In this document: piece by piece, positions 20,236 to 30,255 of the stretch
Numbering within the stretch: position 1 is the first letter of the stretch
Layout of the letters: each line of letters opens with the position of its first letter
Assembly: GCF_000150955.2 (NCBI RefSeq)
Contig: NC_011669.1
Location: 635,667 to 699,666, forward strand
Length of the DNA stretch: 64,000 nucleotides
Source: Phaeodactylum tricornutum CCAP 1055/1
Taxonomy: Eukaryota; Bacillariophyta; Bacillariophyceae; Surirellales; Neidiaceae
Reading direction: 5' to 3'
Notes under the pieces: generated by a model
Told to the model about the DNA's origin: nothing
Database searches by the model: none
The model's input: only the letters and a program-made list of their open reading frames with translations
Position numbers and translations under genes: made by a program

Positions 20236-20630
20236 TTTTTTCTCTGATATATATATAGTCGAGTCTCTGTGTTGTGTGTTGCTGTTGCGAAGAGCACTTG
20301 TGTTTATGCCGGTTGAGGACCTATGGACTGAGAACCATTAATTATGCTTACAGTAAACAAATTTGCTTATGGAGGAGACTAGTTACAGTTAGGCGATGCC
20401 TCAAAATAGTTTACGTAGCGCACACGAATAAGCCTCTCACTTTCTCGCAAACAGTTTGAGAAGGTGAAAGATCGATTCTTGTCCTGGCCGGCGGTCACGC
20501 GCAAGGCTCTCCAGATATATGCGGCGTGCAGAAAGCAGCTTTGTTCGATCAATGTTTCTGAACAAGAAACTACACGATCTTCTACTATACAACGAATGTA
20601 GAATACTCTTTAGTGTGATACAGGTATGTA
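20236..20630. other. Convergent intergenic region
   Basis: 3' flanks of the permease (plus) and PSMA4 (minus). A short TA repeat at about 20249-20258 may belong to a 3' UTR. Nothing else seen. Confidence 0.45.
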
Positions 20631-21425
20631 CTACGAATCTCCTGCAGCCGCCGACTCGGCTTCCACTTGCTCTAGAACTGCCTGAGCTTCATCCTTGGTT
20701 AGAATATGATGAACGCATTGTTTGTTCTCGTCCAGTCTCATCGTAAAGAGCTCCATCTTTTCGGCAGCCGCCGCTCCCGTACCATCCATCGTTTTGTTCA
20801 AAACCTTGACGGCAAGTTTGAGACACTCCTCAACGGTCGGGACAACGGGTTCATCTCCTTCCGCCATATCGTCACTGCTATCCTTTTGGTATTCTGTCTT
20901 CAAGATACTCTTCCCGGCCTGATTGTTGGCCCCGATCACGGTCGCTTTCCACCCACTGTAATTACCAGACGGATCCGACTGATACAATTGAAAGCCAAAG
21001 TGTTCATCGTAACCCGCGAACAAGAATGCTACTCCAAACGGGCGGAGTCCACCACGCTGCGTGTAAAACTGTTTGTAATTGCAGACGTGTTCCACAAGCT
21101 GCTCCACCGGAATGGGTTCCTGATACTGATACTGGTATCGTCCCGCCCGCAGGCGGGCTTGCTCAATCAAAATGTTCGCATCGGCCGTTAAACCCGCGAC
21201 ATTGCAGGCGGCATGAGCGGCCAAGGGATACGTCTTTTCGGATGTCTTGGAAGGTGCCAGTAGACCGGACGTAATGCGGCGTTCCGAAGCCATGACAATG
21301 CCGTCCCGGGCAAGGATCCCCACGCAAGTACCGGCGTTGTTGATCGCTTCAATCGCGTATTCAACCTGATGCAGACGACCTTCCGGCGAGAAGGTCGTAG
21401 TGGAACTATCGTAACGTCGAGCCAT
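20631..21425 (-). CDS. PSMA4: 20S proteasome alpha subunit, alpha-3 type (PSMA4/PRE9)
   Basis: 264 residues, intronless. It starts with the alpha-subunit signature RRYDSSTTTFSPEGRLHQVE, continues with the conserved GLTADAN block, then QYQEPIPVEQLV and RPFGVAFLF, and the QSDPSGNYSGWKA block that marks the alpha-3/PSMA4 branch. It forms part of the outer ring of the 20S core in cytosol and nucleus. Compared with human PSMA4 it lacks the long Lys/Glu-rich C-terminal tail. The near-identity of key blocks makes the assignment secure. Confidence 0.95.
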   Translation of the reverse strand: MARRYDSSTTTFSPEGRLHQVEYAIEAINNAGTCVGILARDGIVMASERRITSGLLAPSKTSEKTYPLAAHAACNVAGLTADANILIEQARLRAGRYQYQYQEPIPVEQLVEHVCNYKQFYTQRGGLRPFGVAFLFAGYDEHFGFQLYQSDPSGNYSGWKATVIGANNQAGKSILKTEYQKDSSDDMAEGDEPVVPTVEECLKLAVKVLNKTMDGTGAAAAEKMELFTMRLDENKQCVHHILTKDEAQAVLEQVEAESAAAGDS

Positions 21426-21821
21426 TGTTAACAGTGATTCTTGGTGATAAAGAGTAGAATTGGGATGCTACCGATATCAGGAGGCGCTTTTGAACTGACT
21501 GTGAATACGGCTACCATTCAGCAGCGCTGTCAGTCAAAAACTTCATGAAGGTGAAAGGAAGTCTTGGAGACGATTCAGGCGGAACCCTCGCGAAAGATGT
21601 ACCAACCCGGAAGTAAGAATCGGTTGTTGAAACCATGATATGATGTCGTTTTAAATTGCAAAATTTAGCTCCGAATTTTGAAAGTTACCTTTTGACGGAC
21701 TATAACGCCGTCTCTCGATCGGCATCAATTGACTTTTTTCGAACGTCGATGGGCGAGAGACGACATCGAAAGTACAGAACAAGACAGATTGGCACGAAAT
21801 GGGCACTCGCTGTGTCTCAGA
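21426..21821. other. Divergent intergenic region
   Basis: Between PSMA4 (minus) and the histone deacetylase-like gene (plus). It has TGACTGTGA at about 21497, some 72 bases upstream of the PSMA4 start, and GCTGTCAGTCA near 21526. No gene seen. Confidence 0.45.
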
Positions 21822-23108
21822 ATGATTGATCAAACCAGCCGATTGTATCTGATTACTGCTTATTTTCTTGTTTTTCTCATGGCCTACATAGTACCGAAAG
21901 GTGTTGCGGCTTGGCTTTACCCCACACGTCGGTATCTATCTGGCAGCGGCGCTAGTCAAACGAGCGTTATACTGCGAAACGGGCCGTCGATCTCCTCTGC
22001 GAGGAGATGGACCGCGTCCGTCTCCGCTGAAAGTCCATCCTCGACGCACCGTCGTCCTGCTCGGCCCTTTTTTCCTATTTACTACAACGATGTCTACGAG
22101 GTAAAATTGCCCAAGAATCACCGATTTCCAATGGAAAAGTACGGCAGGGTCCGCCAGCTGGTGCAGCAATGGCTACAGAATCTTCCCGTCGACGAACAAG
22201 GCGTCGTCAACTACGAATTTCGAGTTTCTCCTCTCTCATCGATTGACGAACTCACGACGACTCACGATCCAGCGTACGTGCAGCGCTTCTTGACTGGCGA
22301 TCAGGACGAGCGCGAACTCCGCAACGTGGGATTTCCTTGGAGCCAGTCCAACGTCGACCGTTCGCTAAGTTCCACCGGAGGAACCGTCGCAGCCGCCTGC
22401 GCTGTCGTACAAGCGCGGCTTCGAGATCCTTACGGATTGCATTGGGGTGCACACGTGGCTGGAGGAACGCACCACGCCTTTTATGATCGGGGTGAAGGCT
22501 TTTGTGTATTTTCGGATATGGCCGTTGCCGCCAATGTTGTAATGAAACGCTACCCTGGTGTCGTTCGCCGGATCCTATTCCTAGATCTGGATGTCCATCA
22601 AGGGAACGGCAACGCTCTTTTGTTTCGGGACAACGACTCCGTCTTTACTTTTTCGTTGCATTGTTCGGCAAATTACTTTTCGGAAAAACAAAACTCGGAT
22701 TTGGACATTGAATTACCACCAGAGTGTAGCGACGAGACTTACTTGGTCACTCTGAAACACTGGTTAAATCGGATCGAACGCGAGGCCGAACCGTTTGATC
22801 TGGTCTTTTTTCAAGCCGGTGTCGACGTTCTGGCCCAGGATCGGCTAGGCCGAATGAGTCTGACCCCGGTCGGAGTGCAGCGACGCAATCAGCTGGTATA
22901 CGAGTTTTGTGCGTCGCAGAGTCTACCTTTGGTTATTTGTATGGGAGGAGGCTACCCCAAAAATCAGGACTGGATGCCGACCCTGGTGGCACACGCGAAT
23001 GTTTACTACCAGGCTCACCAGTTCCTTGCGGCACATTATAAGTCGTCGATGAAGGAACAAGCCGGACAAGGAACTGCCAGTGTACAAAATCAAAAGCTTG
23101 GTCTGTAA
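21822..23108 (+). CDS. Class IV (HDAC11-like) deacetylase with hydrophobic leader
   Basis: 428 residues from the ATG at 21822. The deacetylase domain starts near residue 86 and contains the full catalytic set: H217-H218 in GGTHHAF, zinc ligands D257 and H259 in DLDVHQGNG, D335 in QAGVDVL, and Y378 in MGGGYPK. The YNDVYEVKLPKNHRFPMEKY opening and the FPWS block place it in the HDAC11 / bacterial acetoin-utilisation-like group. Family enzymes remove acetyl or long-chain acyl groups from lysine. The first ~33 residues are hydrophobic and would act as a signal peptide or anchor, followed by a Ser/Arg-rich stretch, so it is probably not nuclear. The target compartment is uncertain. Confidence 0.85.
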   Translation: MIDQTSRLYLITAYFLVFLMAYIVPKGVAAWLYPTRRYLSGSGASQTSVILRNGPSISSARRWTASVSAESPSSTHRRPARPFFPIYYNDVYEVKLPKNHRFPMEKYGRVRQLVQQWLQNLPVDEQGVVNYEFRVSPLSSIDELTTTHDPAYVQRFLTGDQDERELRNVGFPWSQSNVDRSLSSTGGTVAAACAVVQARLRDPYGLHWGAHVAGGTHHAFYDRGEGFCVFSDMAVAANVVMKRYPGVVRRILFLDLDVHQGNGNALLFRDNDSVFTFSLHCSANYFSEKQNSDLDIELPPECSDETYLVTLKHWLNRIEREAEPFDLVFFQAGVDVLAQDRLGRMSLTPVGVQRRNQLVYEFCASQSLPLVICMGGGYPKNQDWMPTLVAHANVYYQAHQFLAAHYKSSMKEQAGQGTASVQNQKLGL

Positions 23109-23170
23109 ATCATTCTTACGGCAAATGTAATGGTTTTGCTATAAATGATCGCGGCGGCTCGGCAGAGCAG

Positions 23171-23243
23171 AAAAAAGGAGGACTATTGTCAGGCCAGAAT
23201 CGTCCATTGAGAGCGACTCAGCCGTCATTCCGTCTCCATATTT
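23171..23243 (-). promoter_or_regulatory. Candidate SECIS element in the 3' UTR
   Basis: On the minus strand, starting about 70 bases after the stop codon at 23307, I can draw helix I GGAGAC/GTCCTCC (one bulge), an internal loop GGA/AATA, the quartet AUGA (23225-23228) facing UGAC (23188-23191) with tandem G-A pairs, and helix II GGCTGAGTCG/CGATTCTGGCC with one bulged C. The 11-nt apical loop CTCTCAATGGA carries the AA pair. This is the eukaryotic SECIS plan. The AA sits 16 nt from the AUGA, slightly farther than usual. Confidence 0.75.
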
Positions 23244-23306
23244 CCCCATCGACCTAAGCTCGCCTCCAATCGTTTCCCTCTAGTGGAAGGTACGTGCATT
23301 AGACCG

Positions 23307-24270
23307 TCATGTGCTGAGGTCGGTGACTTCCACGCTCAATCGTTTCGGGTGAGACCCCAAAATATCCGCAAATACGGCACTCCCCTTCAACGAGCCGCGC
23401 AGTTCAATTTCGCGAAAAATGTTCACGAAAACGTCGGCATGGGCTGCTCCGTCCACGACGGTTGTTCCTTCCACAATGAATTTAGGAATTCCGTGAACTC
23501 CAAGTTCATCCAGGGCCATCAAAGCTCGCTTAATTTCCGCGCGGCCTTCCGTGCCGTTCAGAAATGTCAACAATGCGTCCGATGTAGGTGCTTTGGCGTG
23601 TGGCAGGATTCGACCGAGCGCTTCCGCAACCGTTGTGGCGAGACGCGGACGATCGTTCAACGAGTACCCATCGACAAAATAGTACTCATTCAGTACATCA
23701 TATATAGCCTCACTTATATCCAATCCGTAGGTTTTTCCGAGATGTTGAATCAATCGATGCGACGCCATGGAATTTGCCGCCAATCGATCCAGATTAAAGT
23801 GCGGAATGCCGGCTGCCTGACCCCGACCCTTTAAATCGTGACGTTTCTTTTGGCTTTCCCAGCCTTGCCTACCGCCCCACTTTTTCACGAGGCGTTCACG
23901 GTTGGATTCGATAAAGGTCCTGCTTTCGTCGTAGTGGGGTTCGAGAAAGAACGGTACCCGAAGGACGGCAAACGCCAAAGGGCGTGGGGCATTGGCATTC
24001 GGTTCACTCAAAATGTGCTGAATCGCACGATTCAAATATTTCTTGCCAATGTACCCTGTAGACGTACGAGAGATTATTCGGGTGAGGACGAAATAGAATT
24101 GCAAAGGTCAGAAGCACAGTTCCGCTACTCGGGCACATCGTACCGTTGGGTCACAAAGTATCCGAAACTAATTCCACCGGAATGACGAGTGGCGCTCTCT
24201 TGTTCGATTCCAAAGAAAAGACGCGCCGTGAAAGTAGCTTTGTACCGCGTTGAATGGTGAACGTTCGCAT
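23307..24270 (-). CDS. Candidate selenoprotein, DsbA/FrnE-like thioredoxin-fold
   Basis: Exons 24144-24270 and 23307-24055 with an 88-nt GT-AG intron (phase 1) give 291 residues if TGA codon 40 (24151-24153) is read as selenocysteine. An in-frame stop lies two codons upstream of the ATG. The N-terminus is basic and likely organellar. Then IPVELVSDTL-U-P-N-G-YIGKKYL aligns exactly with the FrnE/DsbA active site, where the usual order is SDxxCPWC(Y/F)IGK. So Sec takes the first Cys place and Gly the second. The rest is the helical insert and the family motif GVHGIPKFIVEG (the cis-Pro region) near residue 245. A SECIS-like hairpin lies in the 3' flank. Members are thiol oxidoreductases or isomerases; partner unknown. 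If TGA is a plain stop, exon 1 would encode a 39-residue peptide. Confidence 0.78.
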
Positions 24271-24602
24271 CTTTTAGCTTTCGTGCAACGCGAGGTTGAT
24301 TTTCGTTGTCAACGCTCGTTACGGTCGACGAGAACAAAACAAGTGAATGAAATGGGACGCCCAGTAGAGCACCATACTCGTATGCCGCTCGCATACGGTG
24401 GACATCGCCTGTCCACCACACAGAGCCCAACGACTGGAACAAGCGAGTGATTATAACCCGGAGTCCCATGACTTTCGTGCGAGAACAGACTGGTACCACA
24501 CAGGGGAAGTTGCCTTTGCTCGAAAGCGCGCAACACGTGAACGGAACGCAGCATGGATGGCAGGCAGGAACGAAAAAGTCGCCGTGTCGACAAATTGTGA
24601 CC
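24271..24602. other. Divergent intergenic region
   Basis: 5' flanks of the candidate selenoprotein (minus) and the transportin-like gene (plus). An in-frame upstream ATG at 24468 for the latter leaves its exact start open. Confidence 0.4.
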
Positions 24603-27509
24603 ATGGCGACAGCCCCCGCTGCCAATTCCACACAGCACCAGGGGCCCAAGCTCCCTCCTCATAGTGGAGATGTAGATGAGGAGCTAGGAAGAATTCGTTT
24701 AGCTTTGGCAGCGGTCTTTTCTCCTTCTAATTCCGGAAATGGCTCGGAACAATGGTGGGCCCAACGACAACTTGCCGATCAGTATTTGACTTCGTTCCAA
24801 GCCACTTCAGTTTCCTGGATGGTTTGTGATCGTCTGTTACAAGGAGATATTTCCGACGTCGGTAGTGACCCGCAAAAGGTAGCCCAGCAGCAGCAGTTTC
24901 GCTTCTTTGCAGCGCAGACGCTGCACACAAAATGCCGAGCCGACATTGACCAGTTGCCCAAGACGCCCTGCCATCCCTACGGGATTCCTTATTGGCACAT
25001 CTGAATCGATACGCCGCAGACGGATCTGAAGGGCCTTTATCGACCCGCTTAGCTATGTGCATTTCGGCGCTTGCTGTACAGATGCAGTGGACTACCGTTG
25101 TTTCGGACTTGCTCGCGACACCTCAGAATGTGCATGTTGTCATGTTGATACTCCGGGCGTTGCCGGAAGAGTGTGCGTCAGATCGACTCGTGCTAGCCGA
25201 CGATGCCTATCGCTTCAAAATGCGTGATCATTTGGTATCCTTTGCACCCAACGTGTTGCAATTTCTGCATGCGCACGTTACGGACGCCTCACGAGTGCTC
25301 AAGGTACTGCACCTTTGGATTCGATACGTCCCGGTGCATCCCCAGACCTTGGTGGAATCGCCTTTGTTGAATGCCGCCGTCCAGGCGTTGAGACAACCAG
25401 CCTACATTGAACTCGCCAGCGACGTGATTGTGGAAATTCTTGCGCATGTATCCATCCCATCACTACGGCAACGAAGGGTTGGTTCGACATATGATTCCTC
25501 TCTTAAGTTCACTGCCCCTGGACGAAGCCTTGCAATCGGACGATGAAGACGTATTGCGTGCCTATTGTCGAGTTGTGACGGAAATGGGAGAGTCCTACAT
25601 GAGTTTAATTCTGTCGCCGCAATACCTGGAAGCGTCGCAACTCGTATCCTGGGTACTAAAATGCTCGGGGATGGCGAATCAAGAGATTGCTTCGATTACG
25701 TTGCACTTCTGGTACCGATTGGTCATGGACCTTGAGAGTGTCGACCCATACGATTGGCGGCAAGAATTGATCGATGCGTATACCCCTCATTTGCTTCAGC
25801 TTATCGATGTTTGCATCAAATCGTTGATGCGGTATCCAGCCGATATGGATACAATCCCAGAAGATCTGCTTGACGAGCTTACTCGGCATCGCTTTTATGT
25901 CGCCGAGACAGTAGAAGACTGCTGTAGATTATTGGGGGGGCAGAATGTGTTGCAGCGGATAGGAAATCTCCTGCAACAAGAGATTCATGCCGCCTCAGGC
26001 AACCAGGTGTGGCAAGGTCTTGAATCTTGCTTGGCGTGCATCGGTGCCATTCACCGATTTGTTCCGAGTGATGAAGCCGAACTCTTGCCTCTGACCTTTC
26101 AGCTTGTTCCGCAACTACCAACGGAAATCCGGCCACTTCGATACACGGCCAGTAAGACGATTGGAAAGTTTGCCTCCTGGTTGGCTTTTCATCCTCACTT
26201 GTTACAACCACTGATGCCATATTTGGCGCAAGGACTATCCGTTCCCGAATGCGCGCCTGCTGCTGCCGTTGCTATTAAGGAACTCTGTGAATGTTCCAAC
26301 CAGTCGTTTGCGATTGCTGAACCCGTCATGGAGCTATTCCAAGGTCTTACACCGGGAACTCTAGAAGTCGAGGACGAGTTACAAATTCTGGAAGGCGTTT
26401 GCCGCGCTCTATCAAGGCAAATGCAAGACGCTCGTGGACGTGGAAACGATACACAGGCCGCCTTGACTCGTTTGGCACAGCCTATCGGTACGAGATTGGC
26501 AGCGAGCGTCTCCGAACCCAATTCTTCGCCGCGCCGAATCATCCCGGAAATAGAGCGATTGACTGTGCTTGTTCGGTATTTAGTTATACTTTACGATGGC
26601 AATGCAACTACAGGATTGCACCCGATGTTGGAGCTAACGACGTCGATTTGGTCGTTTCTCGACGCTGCCGTCATTCGATTTCCAGGTGACATTGTGTTAG
26701 CGGAAAAGATTTGTCGACTGCACAAACACTCACTCCGAAGTTGTGGTGCACAAGCCTACAGTCCTATGCTGGATCGTTTGATGACACAGCTTGTTCAAAG
26801 TTTTGAGCGATCACACCAGTCTCCGTTTCTATATGCAGCGAGCATTTGCATTGCCGAGTATGGATCCGACTCCACCTACTCGAATAGGCTACTTGGTATG
26901 GTGTCGGCAATGGCAACGACTTGCTTCTCATTCCTTCGAAACGTTGACGAGCTGACTGCTCATCCAGATGTTGTCGAGGAGCTTTTCTATATGATGGGTC
27001 GTATGATGAGCAACTGCCCTGATCCGCTGGTGCAAAGTCCCCTGCTTCGATCCCTGCTACAATGCGCTGCGGTGGGTATGCAGTTGGACCACCACGGAGC
27101 CAATAAAGGAACACTCAAATTTTTGGAGAATACCATATCGTACGGTTTGTCCTTGCGAGAACAGAAGAAACCAGCGTGCCAAGCACCACTTGAGGAGGCA
27201 CTTTCGCAGGAAGGTCAGGCCATTGTAGTAAATTTAATGAAAGCCATGATGGGCGATCTCCCGGAGTATGGCAACAGTCAGATTCCTGAAATTTTGTGGA
27301 AGCTCAATCTGCTGTGTCCTGGGCTTTTAACTCAGTGGCTTCATTCGGCGTTTGCTGGGACGCTGACGCTCCCGGAGGGAGCAAAGAACGATTTTATTGC
27401 GGCCTTGGATACCGGCTTGGCTCGTGACGAGTTTAGTATGGCGGTGCGGGCGTTTCAAACCGCGTGCGAGCGACAGCGACGGCTGCGAAAAGGACCGCGG
27501 CGCAACTGA
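24603..27509 (+). CDS. Transportin-3/MTR10-like karyopherin, with two apparent compensating frameshifts
   Basis: A HEAT-repeat nuclear import receptor of the TNPO3/importin-13 type. The start is probably the ATG at 24603 (24468 is an alternative). The first 120 residues (importin N-terminal helices, QWWAQRQLADQYL) run in one frame. Near 24965 the frame must change by one base to reach DALPSLRDSLLAHLNRYA, the conserved SLRDSLL block. Near 25444 it must change back to read LRMYPSHHYGNEGLV. No GT-AG intron fits either spot, and the protein is conserved across both joins (about 965 residues in all). The family carries SR-rich splicing factors and other cargo into the nucleus. Sequencing errors or a real allele are both possible; a pseudogene is unlikely, since the rest is open. 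Confidence 0.72.
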
Positions 27510-27680
27510 CACCGATCCAGTCCAATATGGGTCAAATAAAACGACGATAAATTATAGAGAGAATCTGCGCCACGAAAACTATTTCTTCGACTATAAAGTT
27601 ATAACGTGATTGGTGTCTACCTAACAGTAAATCAAATTAGTCTTTCTAAATACTCGCGAACCCAATGGCTACGGTTCGAA

Positions 27681-29544
27681 CTAACGCGTCTCGATGATAC
27701 CGGCCGCAATGAGTTTGTTGATCTTTTCCCGAACCAGTGGATCCGCCATAGCTTGTTGACCGGCCGCTGGATTCTCACCCAAATCTTTCAAGACTTGCTG
27801 CATCACCGGATCCTGTAGAATGGCTTGAATTTGCGGATCCGCCATGGCGTGTGCCGCCTGCTCTTTCTTTTCATCGTCCGTCATGTTTTGTCGACCCATT
27901 TGAATCTGGTACGAACACTTACGCAGTCCATCTTTACATACCGTATTGTCCGGATCCAGTTCCAAACCGTGTTTGTACGAATCCATTGCCTTGTGATACT
28001 CCTTCATGACCATTTCGATGTCTCCCTTGCGGGCCCAAGCTTTGACGTACTTGGGATCAATTTCGATCGCGGTTTCGATTTGACGCTGGGCGCCGGAGAA
28101 ATCCATGACTTTACAGAGTGCTGCGGCCAGGTTGTTGCGAATAGGGGCATTTTTCGGTGCGCGCTTCACGGCATCTTCGTAGCACTGCACGGCTTTGGCC
28201 CAGTCCTGGGCCCGGAAGTGTTCGTTGCCCTGTTGTTTGGCCTCTTCCGCTTTGGCGTCGTCCTGATACGACTGTGCGTCGGATTTTTTCTTTTCCAATT
28301 CTAGAGTTTTCAATAATCGCTGCGTATTGGCATCGTACGACTCGAGCTGGGCTTCCTGACACATTTCAATGGCCTTGCCAATATCCTTCATCTTTTGGTA
28401 GGCCTTGGCGGCGCGTGCGTACGCCTTGGCCCGATCTTCGAACGGTCCCATGTGTTCCTTGCCAATTGCGACGGCCTGTAGACACATGTCGACGCATTCT
28501 TGGTATTTTTTCTGAGTGAACAAGACGGCCGCCTTGTTGTTGTAAAACGTCATGTTGGTGGGATCCAGGGCAATGGCGGCGTCGTAGGCTTCCAGAGCTT
28601 CGTCCAACTGTTTGGCCTTGTACAGTTCGTTACCGCGTTCCTTTTCGAGTTTCGCTTTTTTCTGCGCTTCCTTCTTTTCGCGTTCCGCCGGTGTCAAGTC
28701 GGACCAATCTTCTTCGACTTCTTCCATGGGTTCCGGTTCAGACGCGGCCGCTTTACTACTCGTTGGGCCGTTGGTGGTTGCGGCCGACGATCGGGTGGAG
28801 TCTCCCTCCTCGTCTCCGCCATCTTCTGCGGCCATCATTGCGGTCAGGAGCTGCATCATTTTCGGGTCGCTCATCATGGTGGGTAGTAGATTGGGATTCT
28901 GTTGTATCATTTTGATTTTCCCCATGACTTGAGGATCGTTGAGAAGGGGACGGAGTTTCGGATTGAGAGCCATTTGCGCCATCATTGCGGGCGAAAAGAG
29001 TCCTCCCCCGGCCCCGAACGCACCCCCACTACCACCCATCGGCTGCTCCTTTTCCTTTTGCACCTGCGCCAGTCCTTTCGTGAGCGCGGGGTCTCCGGGA
29101 AACTTGGCGAGTCCTTCGTTGTAGGCCGCGATGGAGTCGTTGTAGCGGTGGAGTGCGTGCAGGGCGGCGCCCTTGCGCGAATATCCCTTGACAAAGGCGG
29201 GTTGCAAATTGAGACAGGCCTGTGCGTCTTCGAGAGCGTTGTGGGCGTCGCCCTTTTGCAGATAGGCCGCCGAGCGATTGCTAAAGTAAACGTGACTGGC
29301 TCCGTCGAGGCGAATCGCGGAGGTGTAGTGCTCGATCGCTTGCGTGACGTTGCCGGCCTGTAAGGCGGCGTTGCCTTGGGCTTTGAACTGTGTATATTAG
29401 CACGTTTGGTATACGGGAGGGCAACGGTAAGTATACGACGACGACGGCATTCGTTGGGATCAATATGGACACCATCGTTCGAGTAACACGAGACAGAGTT
29501 CGTCCGTGAAAAGTGCAACGTACCTCTTCCGCAGTCGTCGCCAT
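27681..29544 (-). CDS. STI1: Hsp70/Hsp90 co-chaperone STI1/HOP (two exons)
   Basis: A 21-nt first coding exon (29524-29544, MATTAEE) is spliced over a 136-nt GT-AG intron to 27681-29387, giving 575 residues. The order is TPR1 (FKAQGNAALQAG onward), first Asp-Pro-rich DP1 domain (NPKLRPLLNDPQ), a Ser/Glu linker, TPR2A (ERGNELYKAKQLDEALEAYD), TPR2B (EAKQQGNEHFRAQDWAKAV) and DP2 at the end (ADPQIQAILQDPVMQQVLKD). STI1 bridges Hsp70 and Hsp90 in the cytosol during client folding. Without the first exon the protein would lack a start codon before TPR1, so the splice is required. Confidence 0.92.
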
Positions 29545-30255
29545 GTTCCGACTTTTGGGCAACGTAAGAGTTTCTGCGCTATCCAAGATGAACAACAATG
29601 GTTTTGGTTGTATCGAACAGCGTGGATTGCAACCGACGGACAGTGACGGAACGAACACAATAGTAAGGTTGGCAACGGGAGACGAAGAAAGGATTCGTAC
29701 GGTGTATGTACGTACCGTACCGAGGTGGTGTTGACTGTGAGACTGTTTGTTTGGTATTCCTGTAGACGGCTCCACGTGGACTCTCTAGTGTTGTCCGTGT
29801 GACTAACTGCAAGTCTCTGGGAGTGTGCGTATCGATGGACGGACCTCCAACGGGAATGTTGGTAGGGTATTTTGGTTCGGGTGTGTCGAGAGGTCCGACA
29901 CCAATGCGCGCGCATTCCCGCCGAGCCGGAGCGACCGGACCCACTGGGCGTGGTTCTAGCTAGGGGAGGGGAAGGGGCGGGCACACGCCCAGCGCTTCCT
30001 CGGTTGCTCTCTACTGTGTAGTAGAGGGTAGAAACAAAAAGGCCGTGGCACACACTGTCACACACTCGGTTTCGTACACCGACGTGTGCCGAGCTAGCCC
30101 TTCGTCGCGCACCACTCGACTCGCGAGACATCTTGGAACTATAGCTTGTGCGTCATCTCTCTAGCGATAGTGTGTGTGTGTGGGAGAGAGAGTGCCTGTT
30201 CCGGCGTCCAGGGGGGGGATCCACGGTCATCTAACTGGAAAGAACCATTGTCGCA
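29545..30255. other. Divergent promoter region with short GT/GA repeat
   Basis: 5' flanks of STI1 (minus) and the sugar-nucleotide transporter (plus). It contains TTGACTGTGA near 29731, a G-rich stretch around 29960-29990, and a short (GT)n(GA)n tract at about 30169-30190. No gene seen. Confidence 0.5.

Noticed and set aside
24104-24143. Starting the DsbA-like protein inside the intron at a TTG near 24104
   Set aside because: This would lack the start of the thioredoxin fold and the active site, and is not an ATG.
24125-24649. Cys-rich 174-codon minus-strand frame overlapping the selenoprotein first exon
   Set aside because: It runs in another frame, overlaps the transportin start and has no conserved motif.
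24950-25450. Introns as the explanation of the transportin frame changes
   Set aside because: No GT-AG pair removes a suitable length without deleting conserved sequence.
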